DNA from: WRIS01 sp050945135
GTDB taxonomy: Bacteria; Actinomycetota; Coriobacteriia; Coriobacteriales; Eggerthellaceae
Length of the DNA: 37,257 bases
Assembly (NCBI GenBank): GCA_050945135.1
Contig: JBMNSJ010000018.1
Location: 1 to 37,257 of the forward strand
Reading direction: 5' to 3'
The position numbers and the translations under genes were made by a program. Position 1 is the first letter of the stretch. Every line of letters starts with the position of its first letter. A model generated the notes under the pieces. It saw nothing but the letters and a program-made list of their open reading frames with translations, ran no database searches and was not told the DNA's origin. Positions 15,825 through 24,704 of the stretch are shown piece after piece.

Positions 15825-16226
15825 AGGCTGGCTCAAGCGCAATTTTCATGCAAGGAGCCCAGTCAGGCTGACAGGACCACGAAGCTAGCACGTAATCAAA
15901 AGGCAGTTCAGCTGGTAAAAGGATTGACCTCTTCCTGTAATCAAAGTTGCTGGTCACTAATAATAGGCGAGCTACACGCTCTTTGTTTGCTTTTGGCACA
16001 AGGTGCCTAAATTGTGACATTAATGCCTCTGGAATAAAGTTGAATTCAGTGTATGCCAAGGTCGTCCTCACATTTCGAATACTTGTTATCGTACTCAAAG
16101 CATGCACGAGTCTTGCTTGCAAAGATGCACGCGCTCATTCCGTCATCTTGCACCCAGTCTAATTGCAAGAAGTCTGCTGAAAGCTAATCAGCTTTTCATT
16201 GAGTTGACAAAAAGGAGTACAAAATC
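15825..16226. other. Gene-free stretch before the surface protein gene
   Basis: I find no supported gene here. A 99-codon minus-strand frame (15823-16122) ends inside the MITE edge and has no ribosome site or recognisable domain. At 16178-16198 TGAAAGCT faces AGCTTTTCA, a small stem just ahead of the surface-protein ribosome site AAAGGAG (16211-16217). It could act on translation or mark the end of an upstream transcript. Confidence 0.4.
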
Positions 16227-18419
16227 ATGAACATAGTTGGAGACAGAAAATTGATCCAGGTGGCGCTTGCCTGCCTGCTAGCTTTGCTGTTGGCAGTGCC
16301 CTCACTATGCTGGGGCCAGCTATCAGCCGAAGCTCAAGAGGCGGGTAATCAACAGCTCCTCTCTGTTGAAGCTGAAGAACCCACTTCGCCTCTTTCAGAA
16401 AAAACGGCCCCATCTGGTGTCTCGGAAGAATACGACAAAGCGGCCCCAGATGCACCGATTGACGCCAGCTCGAGCAATACGGTTATCGCGGACGAAAACA
16501 TGTCGAGTGAAGATGATGGCGAGCTCGAAACCGCGATTACGAACGAAAGTGAAGCCGCAGTCAAGAGCGAAGGCGAAAACGAATCTTCCCTCGCGGATTC
16601 TACTCTTGATCAAAGGGTCTCTGAAGACGCAAGCCTCGAGCAAGAAAATCAGGAAACAGAATCTGTAAGCGCTCTTGATGAAAATCTTTCCCCAACTGGC
16701 GGAGCTTTGGATCCAGACCTCGCAATCGAGGGCCTTGAGTGGGCGCTCCATGCAGAGCTAGTTCCGTCACTTGATTGCGATAAAGGCGCCGACCCTGCAA
16801 ATTATAGTAGTGGGCTTAAGTCGGGATACAAGTGTAGCGTTGCCATGAGCTTTAATCTTAAGGCACCAAACAACAGCTTTTCTAAGGGCGATACAGTAAG
16901 CTTTCCTTTTTTGACGGCTGGACCAAATGCTCGCATCATCGCCCCTGATACTGCTGCCGAGCCTTTGCTCGACGGGAATATAGAGCTTGGAACGTGGAAA
17001 ATCGAGAACCACCAGATTGTTATAGAGCTTGGAGAAGGAGCTGCAGGGAAATCATCGCTTAAGGATTGCTCTATAACTACTGCTCCAATTCTTGTTGCGG
17101 AAACATATTCGAACAGCTCTACTACGCAGGATTATTACGTTGGCTCGGTGAAGCATACCTATATGCACGATAAAAAAGAACGCCGTCCAGCATCAGGTTA
17201 TCTCTACAAAAGTGCATTTACCGCAACGAATCAAGATGTCAGATGGAGTATCGTTCAGGTTGAAATGTCTAATCAGCTCATGATGAGCAACGGAGCATCC
17301 ATGGACGATATAACCTCGATAGTCATAGAAGACGAATTCCCGAAGGAAACAGGGGTAGTGGACGTTTCTCTTCACAGTGTAAACGCCAGTGTGCTATTTG
17401 TTATGTCTGAAAGCGATCATCGTGCTGCACAGTCTGATTGGGCAAACGCACTTGACAGCTCAATCATAAATTACTTTACGAAGGTCGATCAATTATCTGG
17501 TGAAACCTATGCGCAGTTCAAGCTGCGAGTTGGAACGTTTCAGTATGGCATGTATAAGACAGATGCGGGCGACATCAAATTCATTATGAACCTTGGTAAT
17601 CCACAATCTACAAGCTATCCTTTGCAGTATTCAGACATTTGGCCAAACCTCGAAGAAACACTTCTCAACTCTAACGTGGGAATAAACGCGTGGGAGGCAA
17701 ACTATATTGCCACAACGTATAGTGATTCAAACTGCGTCAATGGAAACATCATTGATCCAGGGATTGTTCTTGAAGCCAGATATAAGCAGGTTTCCGAGGA
17801 CACCAGCATCGTGAACACCGCTTATCTTTCATTTACCGAGCAGGGAAGTCAAAGAAGTTGGAACGCACGTGGAGTAGCCGTTTTGAAGGCAGGATCCGCC
17901 AATGCTACGGTGCAGTCAGAAACCGCAACACTTGTTAAGGTTGACGCCGCTGATGGAACTCGGCTAGGTGGAGCAAGTTTTAGGCTCGAGCGCTCAGCCG
18001 ATGGAAATGAGCCCTGGGCTGAAGTGACTACGTTTACCACGGCAACAGACGGGGCAGATATGGGCAGCTTTAACACAGGCAATTTGATTCCAGGTTATTA
18101 CTGATTTGTCGAAACGCAAAGTCCTGCAGGATATGACATTGCCAGCATTGAGTTCGATGTGGATGTGTTCCAGATAACTGCTGGTGGTGATGGGGTTTTA
18201 GTTACAGCCAAGAATACCTTGTTAAGCACCGAGCCCCTCCCTGAACCAACGGTGGATTCTCAGCCGGTAGCGAAAAAGAAGCATGGAGACTTTCGTTTGG
18301 CTGCAACGGCAGATACAAGGCTTTGGTCGGTGGCACTTCTTCTCATGCTATCTTTGCTGGGGTCTTTCGTAGCGGGTGTCGCGGTACGCAAAAATCGTGA
18401 CGTACGAAAAGTTGAATAA
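16227..18419 (+). pseudogene. Cell-surface SpaA/Cna_B-type adhesin interrupted by in-frame TGA
   Basis: The frame starts at ATG 16227 (AAAGGAG nine bases ahead) with a signal peptide (hydrophobic core ALACLLALLLAVPSL). It continues with an acidic Ser/Glu-rich stalk (about residues 30-165), a large beta-rich adhesin region, and a C-terminal Cna_B/SpaA domain starting near ATLVKVDAADGTRLGGASF. TGA at 18102-18104 follows PGYY. Reading goes on in the same frame as FVETQSPAGY, the diagnostic end of this domain, then a proline-rich linker, a hydrophobic helix (SVALLLMLSLLGSFVAGVAV) and a positive tail RKNRDVRK. Full length would be 730 residues. The stop replaces what is probably a tryptophan codon. 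As written, the product of 625 residues lacks its wall anchor. The sorting signal is LAATA, close to the LAxTG of class E sortases rather than LPxTG. Confidence 0.75.
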
Positions 18420-18459
18420 GCCTACGTAGCTGCGCAAGAAAGATTTCTTGAAATAAGGA

Positions 18460-18498
18460 GCGGTTCTTTGAAGCTTTCAGAGGACCGCCTTCTGTTTT
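18460..18498 (+). terminator. Intrinsic terminator after the surface protein
   Basis: GCGGTTCTTTGAA pairs with TTCAGAGGACCGC (13 pairs, three of them G-U) around a GCT loop at 18460-18488. CTTCTGTTTT follows. It lies between convergent genes and could also stop the minus-strand methyltransferase transcript. Confidence 0.75.
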
Positions 18499-18509
18499 GC
18501 CCTGTCATC

Positions 18510-19076
18510 CTACAGAAAGCGGCGAACCTTCGCACAATACTCCCGATATTCGTCACCGTAGACCTTCTCGAGGGATTTCTCTTCGAGCAGTATTTGCCTG
18601 GTGAAAAGTGCGCACGCTGCCAACAGCACAAGCAAAAACACCCAGCTTGGCAGCACAAGAAATATTCCCAGCAGCACGAAAAAGAAGGCGACATAAATGG
18701 GGTTACGACTGATGGCGAAGGCCCCGGAGGTAACAAGCTTGCCAGGGTCGTTTTCGTCGATGCCAACGCGAAAGCTCTGCCCAAACGATACGAGGGCCCA
18801 AGCAAAAAACAGTACTCCGAGTACGCCAAAACCTACGCCAATCCATGCCACAATCGAGTTCGAAAACAGATAGCCGCCTGAGCCTGGTAGCGACCACACA
18901 TTTGCTATGAGCAGATAAAGGAAAAGAAGAACGAAGGGTGGAATGAGGAAATCCTTCTTGTCCATCTTCCCAAAATGCATCGCATGGATTCCAACTTTTC
19001 TTAACTGTTGAACCCGCGTGATAACCAAAACAATCAAGCAGAGAAACAAACCGAATATCACATAGCCTTGCACCAT
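18510..19076 (-). CDS. Isoprenylcysteine carboxyl methyltransferase/PEMT-like membrane protein
   Basis: The 188-residue protein has about five membrane helices. Its C-terminal signature shared by ICMT and phospholipid N-methyltransferases comprises GAFAISRNPIYVAFFF, then a helix and EEKSLEKVYGDEYREYCAKV. The Arg-Asn-Pro-Ile-Tyr and the Glu-Glu/Tyr-Tyr motifs form the S-adenosylmethionine site in studied members. Bacterial homologues are mostly uncharacterised, and the methyl acceptor here is unknown. It stands alone between two convergent or separated units. Confidence 0.8.
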   Translation of the reverse strand: MVQGYVIFGLFLCLIVLVITRVQQLRKVGIHAMHFGKMDKKDFLIPPFVLLFLYLLIANVWSLPGSGGYLFSNSIVAWIGVGFGVLGVLFFAWALVSFGQSFRVGIDENDPGKLVTSGAFAISRNPIYVAFFFVLLGIFLVLPSWVFLLVLLAACALFTRQILLEEKSLEKVYGDEYREYCAKVRRFL

Positions 19077-19334
19077 GAATCCACCTCCCCGTATCGCAGC
19101 GATATCGCGCGACGCATCACCATCATACTACGAGGGAAAGCTGAGCTGCTATTGGGTCTTGATAATCGAGACTATCGTAAGATTATTGTAGGGTAAGCTT
19201 GCGTGCTGCCGCCACTCTCCGTTGACGAAAGGTTTTTCAGCCAGGTTGCTTCTGCGGGTTTTGCAGGGCTTGGAAAGAAGAGTCCGTAGCACTTCTGGAG
19301 AGTTATTTAGGTAGCCCGGAGAGCTTAACGCGGC

Positions 19335-20516
19335 TTAATCGACTTCTTGCGCAGTTAGGCTTGGCGGCTTTCGATGACGGGCAAGCGCCAAGTAAAGCAC
19401 CAAAGCAATGAGTGGCATTGCAGTAAAACACAAATAGAGACCCGAATATCCGATTGCCGCCGCAATGATTCCTGAGATAACCGCACCAAAACCAATGCCG
19501 CAATCAAAGCCAACTAGATAGGTTGCATTGGCGGCTCCGCGTCGGTTAAGGGGAACACCCGCAACAGCCATTGCCTGTAGGGTAGAATTGCTGCCCGCAA
19601 AGCCGAAGCCGAAAATCAGCGCGACGAGCAAAAAGGCAGAAAGCGTACTTGCGAAAGCTAAAACAACCTGAGCTATTGCCAATAGGATAAGCCCGGGAAC
19701 TAACACCAGGGCATAGCCTTTTTTGTCGATGAGCTTCCCCAAAAGAGGGCGCGAAAGAGCAACCGCAACTGCATATATCGTGAAGAAGAGTCCGATATTG
19801 TCTACACCTTGGTTGAGGGCGTGGATTGCAAGAAAGGTGGTGAGCGCACCATAGGTTGCCGAAAGAAAAAACATGATGCAGGCGGGAAGTGCGGATCGTT
19901 TTTCTAGCATTCCCGCAAAGCGAAACTTGGTTGGCTTATCAACCGTCTTATACTTCAGAAAAAACGCAATAACAAAGGCAATTGCAAGAGCGACGATTCC
20001 GATAATGACTACCGAGGAAAAACCACTTCGCGTATAGGTTTCAAAGGCCAAACCTGGTGCAATAGCAAGAGCAAGACTTGCCGAAAGGGCGAACATGCCC
20101 ATTCCCTCACCGAATCGCTTGGGGGGAATTGTGTCGCTGGCTACTGTTTGGCTAGAGGTAGAGCTGATACCCCAGGCAAGACCATGGATGAAGCGGATTA
20201 CAAAAAGAATGCCTACCGCGGGAAACACCAGATAGGCTGCCGAGGATAATCCCATAAGGAAAATTCCCAACAAAAAAATTCCACGTCGTCCAAACCTATC
20301 TAGAATGAAGCCACAAAAAGGTCTAATCAGAATTGCGGCTATCGTAGTTATGGCGGTTATCCATCCTAAAAGAGAATCGCTTACGCCAAGCTCTTGAAGA
20401 TGAAGTGGGAAGATGAAGGGAAGCGTTTGCCAGCTTGCAAACAACAACAAATTTACGACCGCGATTAAAACGAAGTCCTTCGACCAGAGCTTTGGTTCTG
20501 CTTGAGTCTGTGTCAT
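19335..20516 (-). CDS. MFS transporter
   Basis: The 393-residue protein has twelve predicted membrane helices and the major-facilitator loop motif GFILDRFGRRGIF between helices 2 and 3. A related motif, GKLIDKKGY, stands between helices 8 and 9. Proline/glycine-rich helix 5 (ALAIAPGLAFE) resembles the antiporter motif of drug exporters, so efflux of a small hydrophobic compound is plausible. Substrate unknown. The 258 bases before the methyltransferase gene hold no gene. Confidence 0.85.
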   Translation of the reverse strand: MTQTQAEPKLWSKDFVLIAVVNLLLFASWQTLPFIFPLHLQELGVSDSLLGWITAITTIAAILIRPFCGFILDRFGRRGIFLLGIFLMGLSSAAYLVFPAVGILFVIRFIHGLAWGISSTSSQTVASDTIPPKRFGEGMGMFALSASLALAIAPGLAFETYTRSGFSSVVIIGIVALAIAFVIAFFLKYKTVDKPTKFRFAGMLEKRSALPACIMFFLSATYGALTTFLAIHALNQGVDNIGLFFTIYAVAVALSRPLLGKLIDKKGYALVLVPGLILLAIAQVVLAFASTLSAFLLVALIFGFGFAGSNSTLQAMAVAGVPLNRRGAANATYLVGFDCGIGFGAVISGIIAAAIGYSGLYLCFTAMPLIALVLYLALARHRKPPSLTAQEVD

Positions 20517-20678
20517 CTCGAATGTCTCTCGAAAACGATAAGCGGCAAGTGGATAGATTGTACCCTACTTGGCACAATCCGATGCTAGTTGCATTTCCGA
20601 CTGCCGATACACAAGATAGCTTCTTTTCGAGAGGGTCTTAAGCTGTGGCATAAAATAATTGTGAAAGGGTAGTGCGGC

Positions 20679-20834
20679 TTGCATGAGATGGGAGGTTATG
20701 CCCGGAGAATCTGTGAGCGAGCGAGTGTTCGCTTAGAGAAATCCCAGATGGCGGAAATTTAACGAGCGTTGCAGAGAGGTTGTGGACGCTTATTATCGAT
20801 TTCTGGCGGGCATAAGCTTCAATCTCATGCAAAA
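20679..20834. mobile_element. MITE-like element with inverted ends, copy 2
   Basis: TTGCATGAGAT followed by GGTTATGCCCG (20679-20704) is inverted at 20806-20834 as GCGGGCATAAGCTTCAATCT and CATGCAAAA. Total length is 156 bases. Ends and size match the element at 15666-15824, while the interior is more diverged. No open frame is shared. Confidence 0.55.
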
Positions 20835-21258
20835 TCCCCTCTTCTGGAGCTTTTTTTCGGGAGCCTTGCGGGCTCACCTCTCATGCGAGCTTCTTACGCC
20901 AACATTCGAGACGCTATCCAAGCAGAGTTCTTGCACCAACATTCGAGACGCTACCTTCCAGCCCTTCCTTGGTGCATTCGTAATCCGCCATGAGGCAGAT
21001 GTAAGAGCTCCGCAAGCCCCAGCATGCCGATTTCGCGCAATAAGCAGCCGTTTACCTGGGATTTTATGTTATTCCGCACACAAGCCAAGCTAAATCACCC
21101 AAAAGCGCACGATTTCGCTCATACTAAAGCCCATGCTTAACTAGATACTGCTTCCTTTTGCCCTCTTAAGCAAGCTGCCAAAAATCAATCTGTCAAGCAC
21201 GTAAGCACGTAGGCTGCAACGCTAATCTACGTGGAGGTATATAAAGTCACGGAGTTAC
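20835..21258. other. Gene-free leader region of the DEAD-box helicase with an 18-base direct repeat
   Basis: CCAACATTCGAGACGCTA occurs at 20899-20916 and again at 20936-20953, a 37-base period. Ahead of it GAGCC-ttgcg-GGCTC forms a small hairpin beside a T-run. Nothing codes convincingly. The long untranslated region ahead of an RNA helicase gene could hold cold-responsive regulation, but I see no specific element. A GGAG ribosome site stands ahead of the ATG at 21259. Confidence 0.4.
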
Positions 21259-22476
21259 ATGAACAAAGAATTTAAGGATCTCGGTTTATCCGAAGCAACA
21301 CTGCGCGCGCTGGAGCGCTTGGAATACCAAAGTCCAACTGTTGTACAAAAGCAAGCTATCCCCCCAGCACTCGAGAAAAAAGACCTTGCCGTTGCCGCAA
21401 AAACAGGCACCGGAAAAACAGCCGCCTTCGCACTTCCTATTATCCAGAACACCAAGGCTCGCAAGGGAAAGCAGCCGCAGGCTCTCATCATTACTCCTAC
21501 CAGGGAGTTGGCTCAGCAAATCGAAAGCGTTCTGGTTGCCCTCGCACATACGTCGAAACATCGCGTCGTCACCTTTGTTGGTGGCGTTTCATACGAGTCG
21601 CAGATGAAGAAGCTTCGCAACGGCGTCGACATTGTAGTCGCTACACCCGGCAGACTCAAAGATATGATTGAGCGCAAGGCAATACGCTTGGATTTCGTTT
21701 CAATCCTTGTTCTTGATGAGGCTGACCGCATGCTCGACATGGGCTTTTTGCCTGCAGTGCGAGAAATCGTAGGCAAAACCCCTAGCACGCGCCAGACACT
21801 CCTGTTTTCTGCAACTATTGATCGCAAAGCCATGAACATAACGCGCAATATGATGAAAGATCCTCAGTTTATCGAGGTTTCGCACAAGGGAGAAACCGCT
21901 GACGGTATTGAGCAATACATCGTTCCTATTGCGCAAAATCGTAAGGCAGAGTTGTTGTGCGCGGTGCTCAAAGAGCGCGGAAGCGAGCGCGTGATTGTTT
22001 TTGCACGCACCAAGAGCCGCTCCGACATGTGCGCCAATCAACTGCGACGCGCAGGATTTCAAGCTGAAGCAATCCATTCCGACCTTTCTCAGAGTCAGCG
22101 CAGGCGAGCACTTGATAACTTTAAGCAGGGAAAAACAGGTATCTTGGTTGCTACCGATGTGCTTGCACGCGGAATAGACGTTGACGATGTAGAGCATGTC
22201 ATCAACTACGATCTTCCCGATTGCGCCGATGACTACATCCATCGCATCGGAAGAACGGGTCGTGCAGGCAAAAAGGGAGATGCCGTTACCTTTGTAAGTT
22301 TCGATGCAAAAAGTAACTTGAAAGAAATCGAGCGCCTGGTGGGAGTAGAGATTCCCTTCCTTACGGTTGAGGGTTTTGACTGCAAACGAGAGGCGCTTGC
22401 ACTTCGCAAAACCACGCCACCATTCAAAAACTTCAAGGGATCGATGCGCCCACGAAGCTATCGCGGACGTAGATAG
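21259..22476 (+). CDS. DEAD-box ATP-dependent RNA helicase (RhlE-like)
   Basis: The 405-residue protein holds every core motif in order: Q motif (GLSEATLRALERL to TVVQKQAIP), AAKTGTGKT (Walker A), PTREL, TPGRL, DEADRMLDMGF, SAT, then RGIDVDDVEHVINYDLP and HRIGRTGRAG. It unwinds short RNA duplexes using ATP, and in bacteria such enzymes work in ribosome assembly, mRNA decay and cold adaptation. The compact length and short basic tail (SMRPRSYRGRR) fit the RhlE group. Paralogue assignment beyond that is uncertain. It is transcribed alone. Confidence 0.92.
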   Translation: MNKEFKDLGLSEATLRALERLEYQSPTVVQKQAIPPALEKKDLAVAAKTGTGKTAAFALPIIQNTKARKGKQPQALIITPTRELAQQIESVLVALAHTSKHRVVTFVGGVSYESQMKKLRNGVDIVVATPGRLKDMIERKAIRLDFVSILVLDEADRMLDMGFLPAVREIVGKTPSTRQTLLFSATIDRKAMNITRNMMKDPQFIEVSHKGETADGIEQYIVPIAQNRKAELLCAVLKERGSERVIVFARTKSRSDMCANQLRRAGFQAEAIHSDLSQSQRRRALDNFKQGKTGILVATDVLARGIDVDDVEHVINYDLPDCADDYIHRIGRTGRAGKKGDAVTFVSFDAKSNLKEIERLVGVEIPFLTVEGFDCKREALALRKTTPPFKNFKGSMRPRSYRGRR

Positions 22477-22626
22477 CAAAACCCCGCCTTCTCAATGTGT
22501 GAAGCGCATCTCCAAACCTAAGAGTCATGCTTTTCGGTTCGAATTGTGGAATGCGGTTCATCAGAAGACGGGGCTTGCAGAGTGTAGGGGCTTGTTACTT
22601 TACTAGGGATGAGCCCTGCTACAGCT

Positions 22627-23067
22627 TTATTTCATGACGAAAACGGGCACTTGGGTTTCATGAAGCACAGCGTGGCTCACGCTGCCAAGCGCTCCACGGA
22701 ACGAACCTAGGCCACGGCTGCCCATGATTACTAAATCGCAATCTTCGCTGTCGATAGCCGAGATGATTTCCTTTTTCGGGCTACCTACTTTAAGAATTAC
22801 CGTAACTTTGTCGGCAAATTCGTAGATGATTTCTTCGATATTTGCCTTTTTATCGAGCAGAATCTTTTCAATCATATCTCCCGAGAAGGTTCCGGTATTC
22901 CATGCACCAATATCGGGTGCCGAAGACAGACCATCGATGGGATCCACGACGGCAATTACGGTGATATGCTGCGCCATGTCACGAGCTACGAAATCGCTTG
23001 CTGCCTCAAGCGATTTTTTGGATGCATCTGATCCGTCGTATGGTACTAAGATGTTCTTGTAAAACAT
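22627..23067 (-). CDS. Universal stress protein (UspA family)
   Basis: The 146-residue single-domain protein starts YKNILVPYDGSDASKKSLEA and ends with the nucleotide-binding motif GSRGLGSFRGALGSVS followed by HETQVPVFVMK. It therefore belongs to the ATP-binding branch of the Usp family. These cytoplasmic dimers are induced by starvation, oxidative stress or growth arrest. Start: ATG 23067 after AAGGAGG. A TATAAT promoter element lies 36 bases upstream. It is convergent with the helicase gene across 150 gene-free bases. Confidence 0.9.
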   Translation of the reverse strand: MFYKNILVPYDGSDASKKSLEAASDFVARDMAQHITVIAVVDPIDGLSSAPDIGAWNTGTFSGDMIEKILLDKKANIEEIIYEFADKVTVILKVGSPKKEIISAIDSEDCDLVIMGSRGLGSFRGALGSVSHAVLHETQVPVFVMK

Positions 23068-23102
23068 AGTTCCTCCTTTTTTGTAAATTTTCCCTCTAGC
23101 TG

Positions 23103-23147
23103 ATTATATAAGCGAGAAACCCCAGTTGATAAACGAGGTGGTTTCTC
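23103..23147 (-). promoter_or_regulatory. UspA promoter element with overlapping inverted repeat
   Basis: TATAAT (minus strand, 23108-23103) precedes the UspA gene. GAGAAACC (23114-23121) and GGTTTCTC (23140-23147) form an eight-base inverted repeat across the -35 region. It may be an operator, or the stem of a terminator ending the anti-sigma operon that reads in from the right; no T-run follows, which argues for the first. Confidence 0.4.
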
Positions 23148-23204
23148 TTTGGTGACAAGAGGGTTGCAACAAAGAAACAAAATAGGACACTTTGACGGAA
23201 AGAT

Positions 23205-24167
23205 TTATCGGCCTTGTCGACCGTGCTGCTGGCCACCTTGTTGAGAGCCTTGCCCTTGTCCATTCTGCGAACTGTTTTCGTGGTTGTTTTGCCCTTGGTT
23301 GCCGCTACCTTGTCCCTGCCCTTGACCATTCTGATGTCCGACAGAGTGATCGGCGTAGTCGTTTTCTGGGTCAAGTGCGGCAATACGGCTACGCAGTTCT
23401 TTCATGCTCATCGACGCGCAGTCTTCAAGACTGAGCGTGGGGTCAAGCTCAACCAACACGAGTGCCGCCTCATATCGAGAGACCCCCATCCCGTGTTCTG
23501 CAGCGGCTTGATGCGTTTCCTCTGATACGCGAGTACAAGCACCTGCGCACGGCAGCGCATTGACCTGCGTTTGTCCACGATTAACGAGGCTTTCCGATTG
23601 GCGCTCATCGCTGCATATGACAGAGATATCCACATACGAATCTTCGTTGATGTAGGACTGGAAGGCATCGCTTTGTGTGATTGCTGTAAGCGCTTCATCG
23701 TAGTTTTTGCCTATCACGGAAAGTTCTTCGAGGAGGTCGTTCGCATCTTCATTGAGCGCCCGCGCATCGACAACGATATCGAAACGGTTGACGCCAAGCT
23801 CTATTGCAGGATTCACTTCGATGTCGACAACAGCGGTTTCTGTTGCGTAAGCGCTGAAGCCGCCAAAGCCAAGCATGCACAGAACCAGACAAGCTGCCAT
23901 GGCAAATCCAAGGCGACGGGAGAAAGGTCGGGGAGCTCGTTTAGCAATCGTTCCACCAGCAGAAATCGAGCCACTAGCTGTTCTTTCGCTAGCTGGTAGT
24001 GCCGTTTTATGTGCAGAATTCGATGTTGCCTGTGAAGTTTGCTCTGAGGTGCTACCGAGCTGCTCTTGCGCTCTTTGTTCAAGCACTTCAAGGGTGGATT
24101 CTTTTAGGCCTTCTGGCATGGTAATGCTATCGAATGCTTCCTTGATGCGTTTTTCTGATGAGCTCAT
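23205..24167 (-). CDS. RsgI-like transmembrane anti-sigma factor
   Basis: The 320-residue protein has a cytoplasmic N-terminal segment (about 1-85, MSSSEKRIKEAFDSITMPEG) that would bind the sigma factor. One transmembrane helix follows (about 90-110, LGFAMAACLVLCMLGFGGF). The extracellular domain bears the RsgI signature: VDIEVNPAIELGVNRFDIVV, then LNEDANDLLEEL. The last 50 residues are a Gln/Gly/Asn-rich tail. The start overlaps the sigma-factor stop as ATGA (24167-24164), so translation is coupled. In Clostridium, RsgI proteins sense polysaccharides through C-terminal binding modules; here the tail is low complexity, and what it senses is unknown. Confidence 0.85.
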   Translation of the reverse strand: MSSSEKRIKEAFDSITMPEGLKESTLEVLEQRAQEQLGSTSEQTSQATSNSAHKTALPASERTASGSISAGGTIAKRAPRPFSRRLGFAMAACLVLCMLGFGGFSAYATETAVVDIEVNPAIELGVNRFDIVVDARALNEDANDLLEELSVIGKNYDEALTAITQSDAFQSYINEDSYVDISVICSDERQSESLVNRGQTQVNALPCAGACTRVSEETHQAAAEHGMGVSRYEAALVLVELDPTLSLEDCASMSMKELRSRIAALDPENDYADHSVGHQNGQGQGQGSGNQGQNNHENSSQNGQGQGSQQGGQQHGRQGR

Positions 24168-24652
24168 CTCAGCACCTCCTTTAGCTGCTGTTTTCCGCGG
24201 GCGATCCATGAGTACACCGTGTTGACCGGTGCATCGAGAATTTCAGCAATTTCGCCAGCGGTATATCCTTCATAAAGAGAGAGAAACACCGGAGTGCGAG
24301 GCGGGTCGGCTAAGGCCCTCATCGCATTGAGTACTTCATAAAGATCGGATCCGGGTTGGATATCGGAGCTGCCCGAGATAGGCCACGATTCATCTGCGTT
24401 TCCGTCGAAGGCGAGGTTTTTGCGATGTGCCGCCTTAAGCATGTCTTTACAAACATTCGTGGCAACGCGGATGAGCCAAGCTTTGCGGTGCTCTTCGCTA
24501 TTGAAGCTGGTCTCTGTTTCGGAATATTTGAGAAAAGTTTCTTGGAAGGCATCCTGTGCGTCGGGCGCTTGCTTGAAGTAGAGCACGCAAGCGCGCCATA
24601 CCGTATCACCGTAGGTATCAATTGCGTGCTCGATGTCGACCTTTGATCGCAT
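24164..24652 (-). CDS. ECF-type RNA polymerase sigma factor
   Basis: The 162-residue protein has region 2 (DTVWRACVLYFKQAPDAQDAFQETFLKY, with AWLIRVATNVCKDMLK for -10 recognition) and region 4 (LSLYEGYTAGEIAEILDAPVNTVYSWIARGKQQL), as in ECF sigma factors. The gene immediately downstream encodes its RsgI-like anti-sigma partner with a four-base overlap. The gene upstream (52 bases) encodes a secreted Asp-repeat protein that is a likely part of the regulon. No strong ribosome site is seen at the ATG. Confidence 0.88.
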   Translation of the reverse strand: MRSKVDIEHAIDTYGDTVWRACVLYFKQAPDAQDAFQETFLKYSETETSFNSEEHRKAWLIRVATNVCKDMLKAAHRKNLAFDGNADESWPISGSSDIQPGSDLYEVLNAMRALADPPRTPVFLSLYEGYTAGEIAEILDAPVNTVYSWIARGKQQLKEVLR

Positions 24653-24704
24653 GTTGCTTCTTGCCTCGGATTCTCAAACTGTCGTAGTCCTAGCTTACAC
24701 GAAT

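Noticed and set aside
15823..16122. 99-residue minus-strand frame
   Set aside because: It ends inside the MITE edge, has no ribosome site and no recognisable domain.
16227..18419. Reassigned TGA (tryptophan or selenocysteine) in the adhesin
   Set aside because: Several intact genes here end in TGA, and no selenocysteine hairpin is evident after the codon; a nonsense mutation is simpler.
20899..20953. Two-copy 18-base direct repeat with 37-base period as a CRISPR
   Set aside because: Only two units, spacer-like gap of 19 bases, and no cas genes adjacent; recorded as a simple direct repeat.
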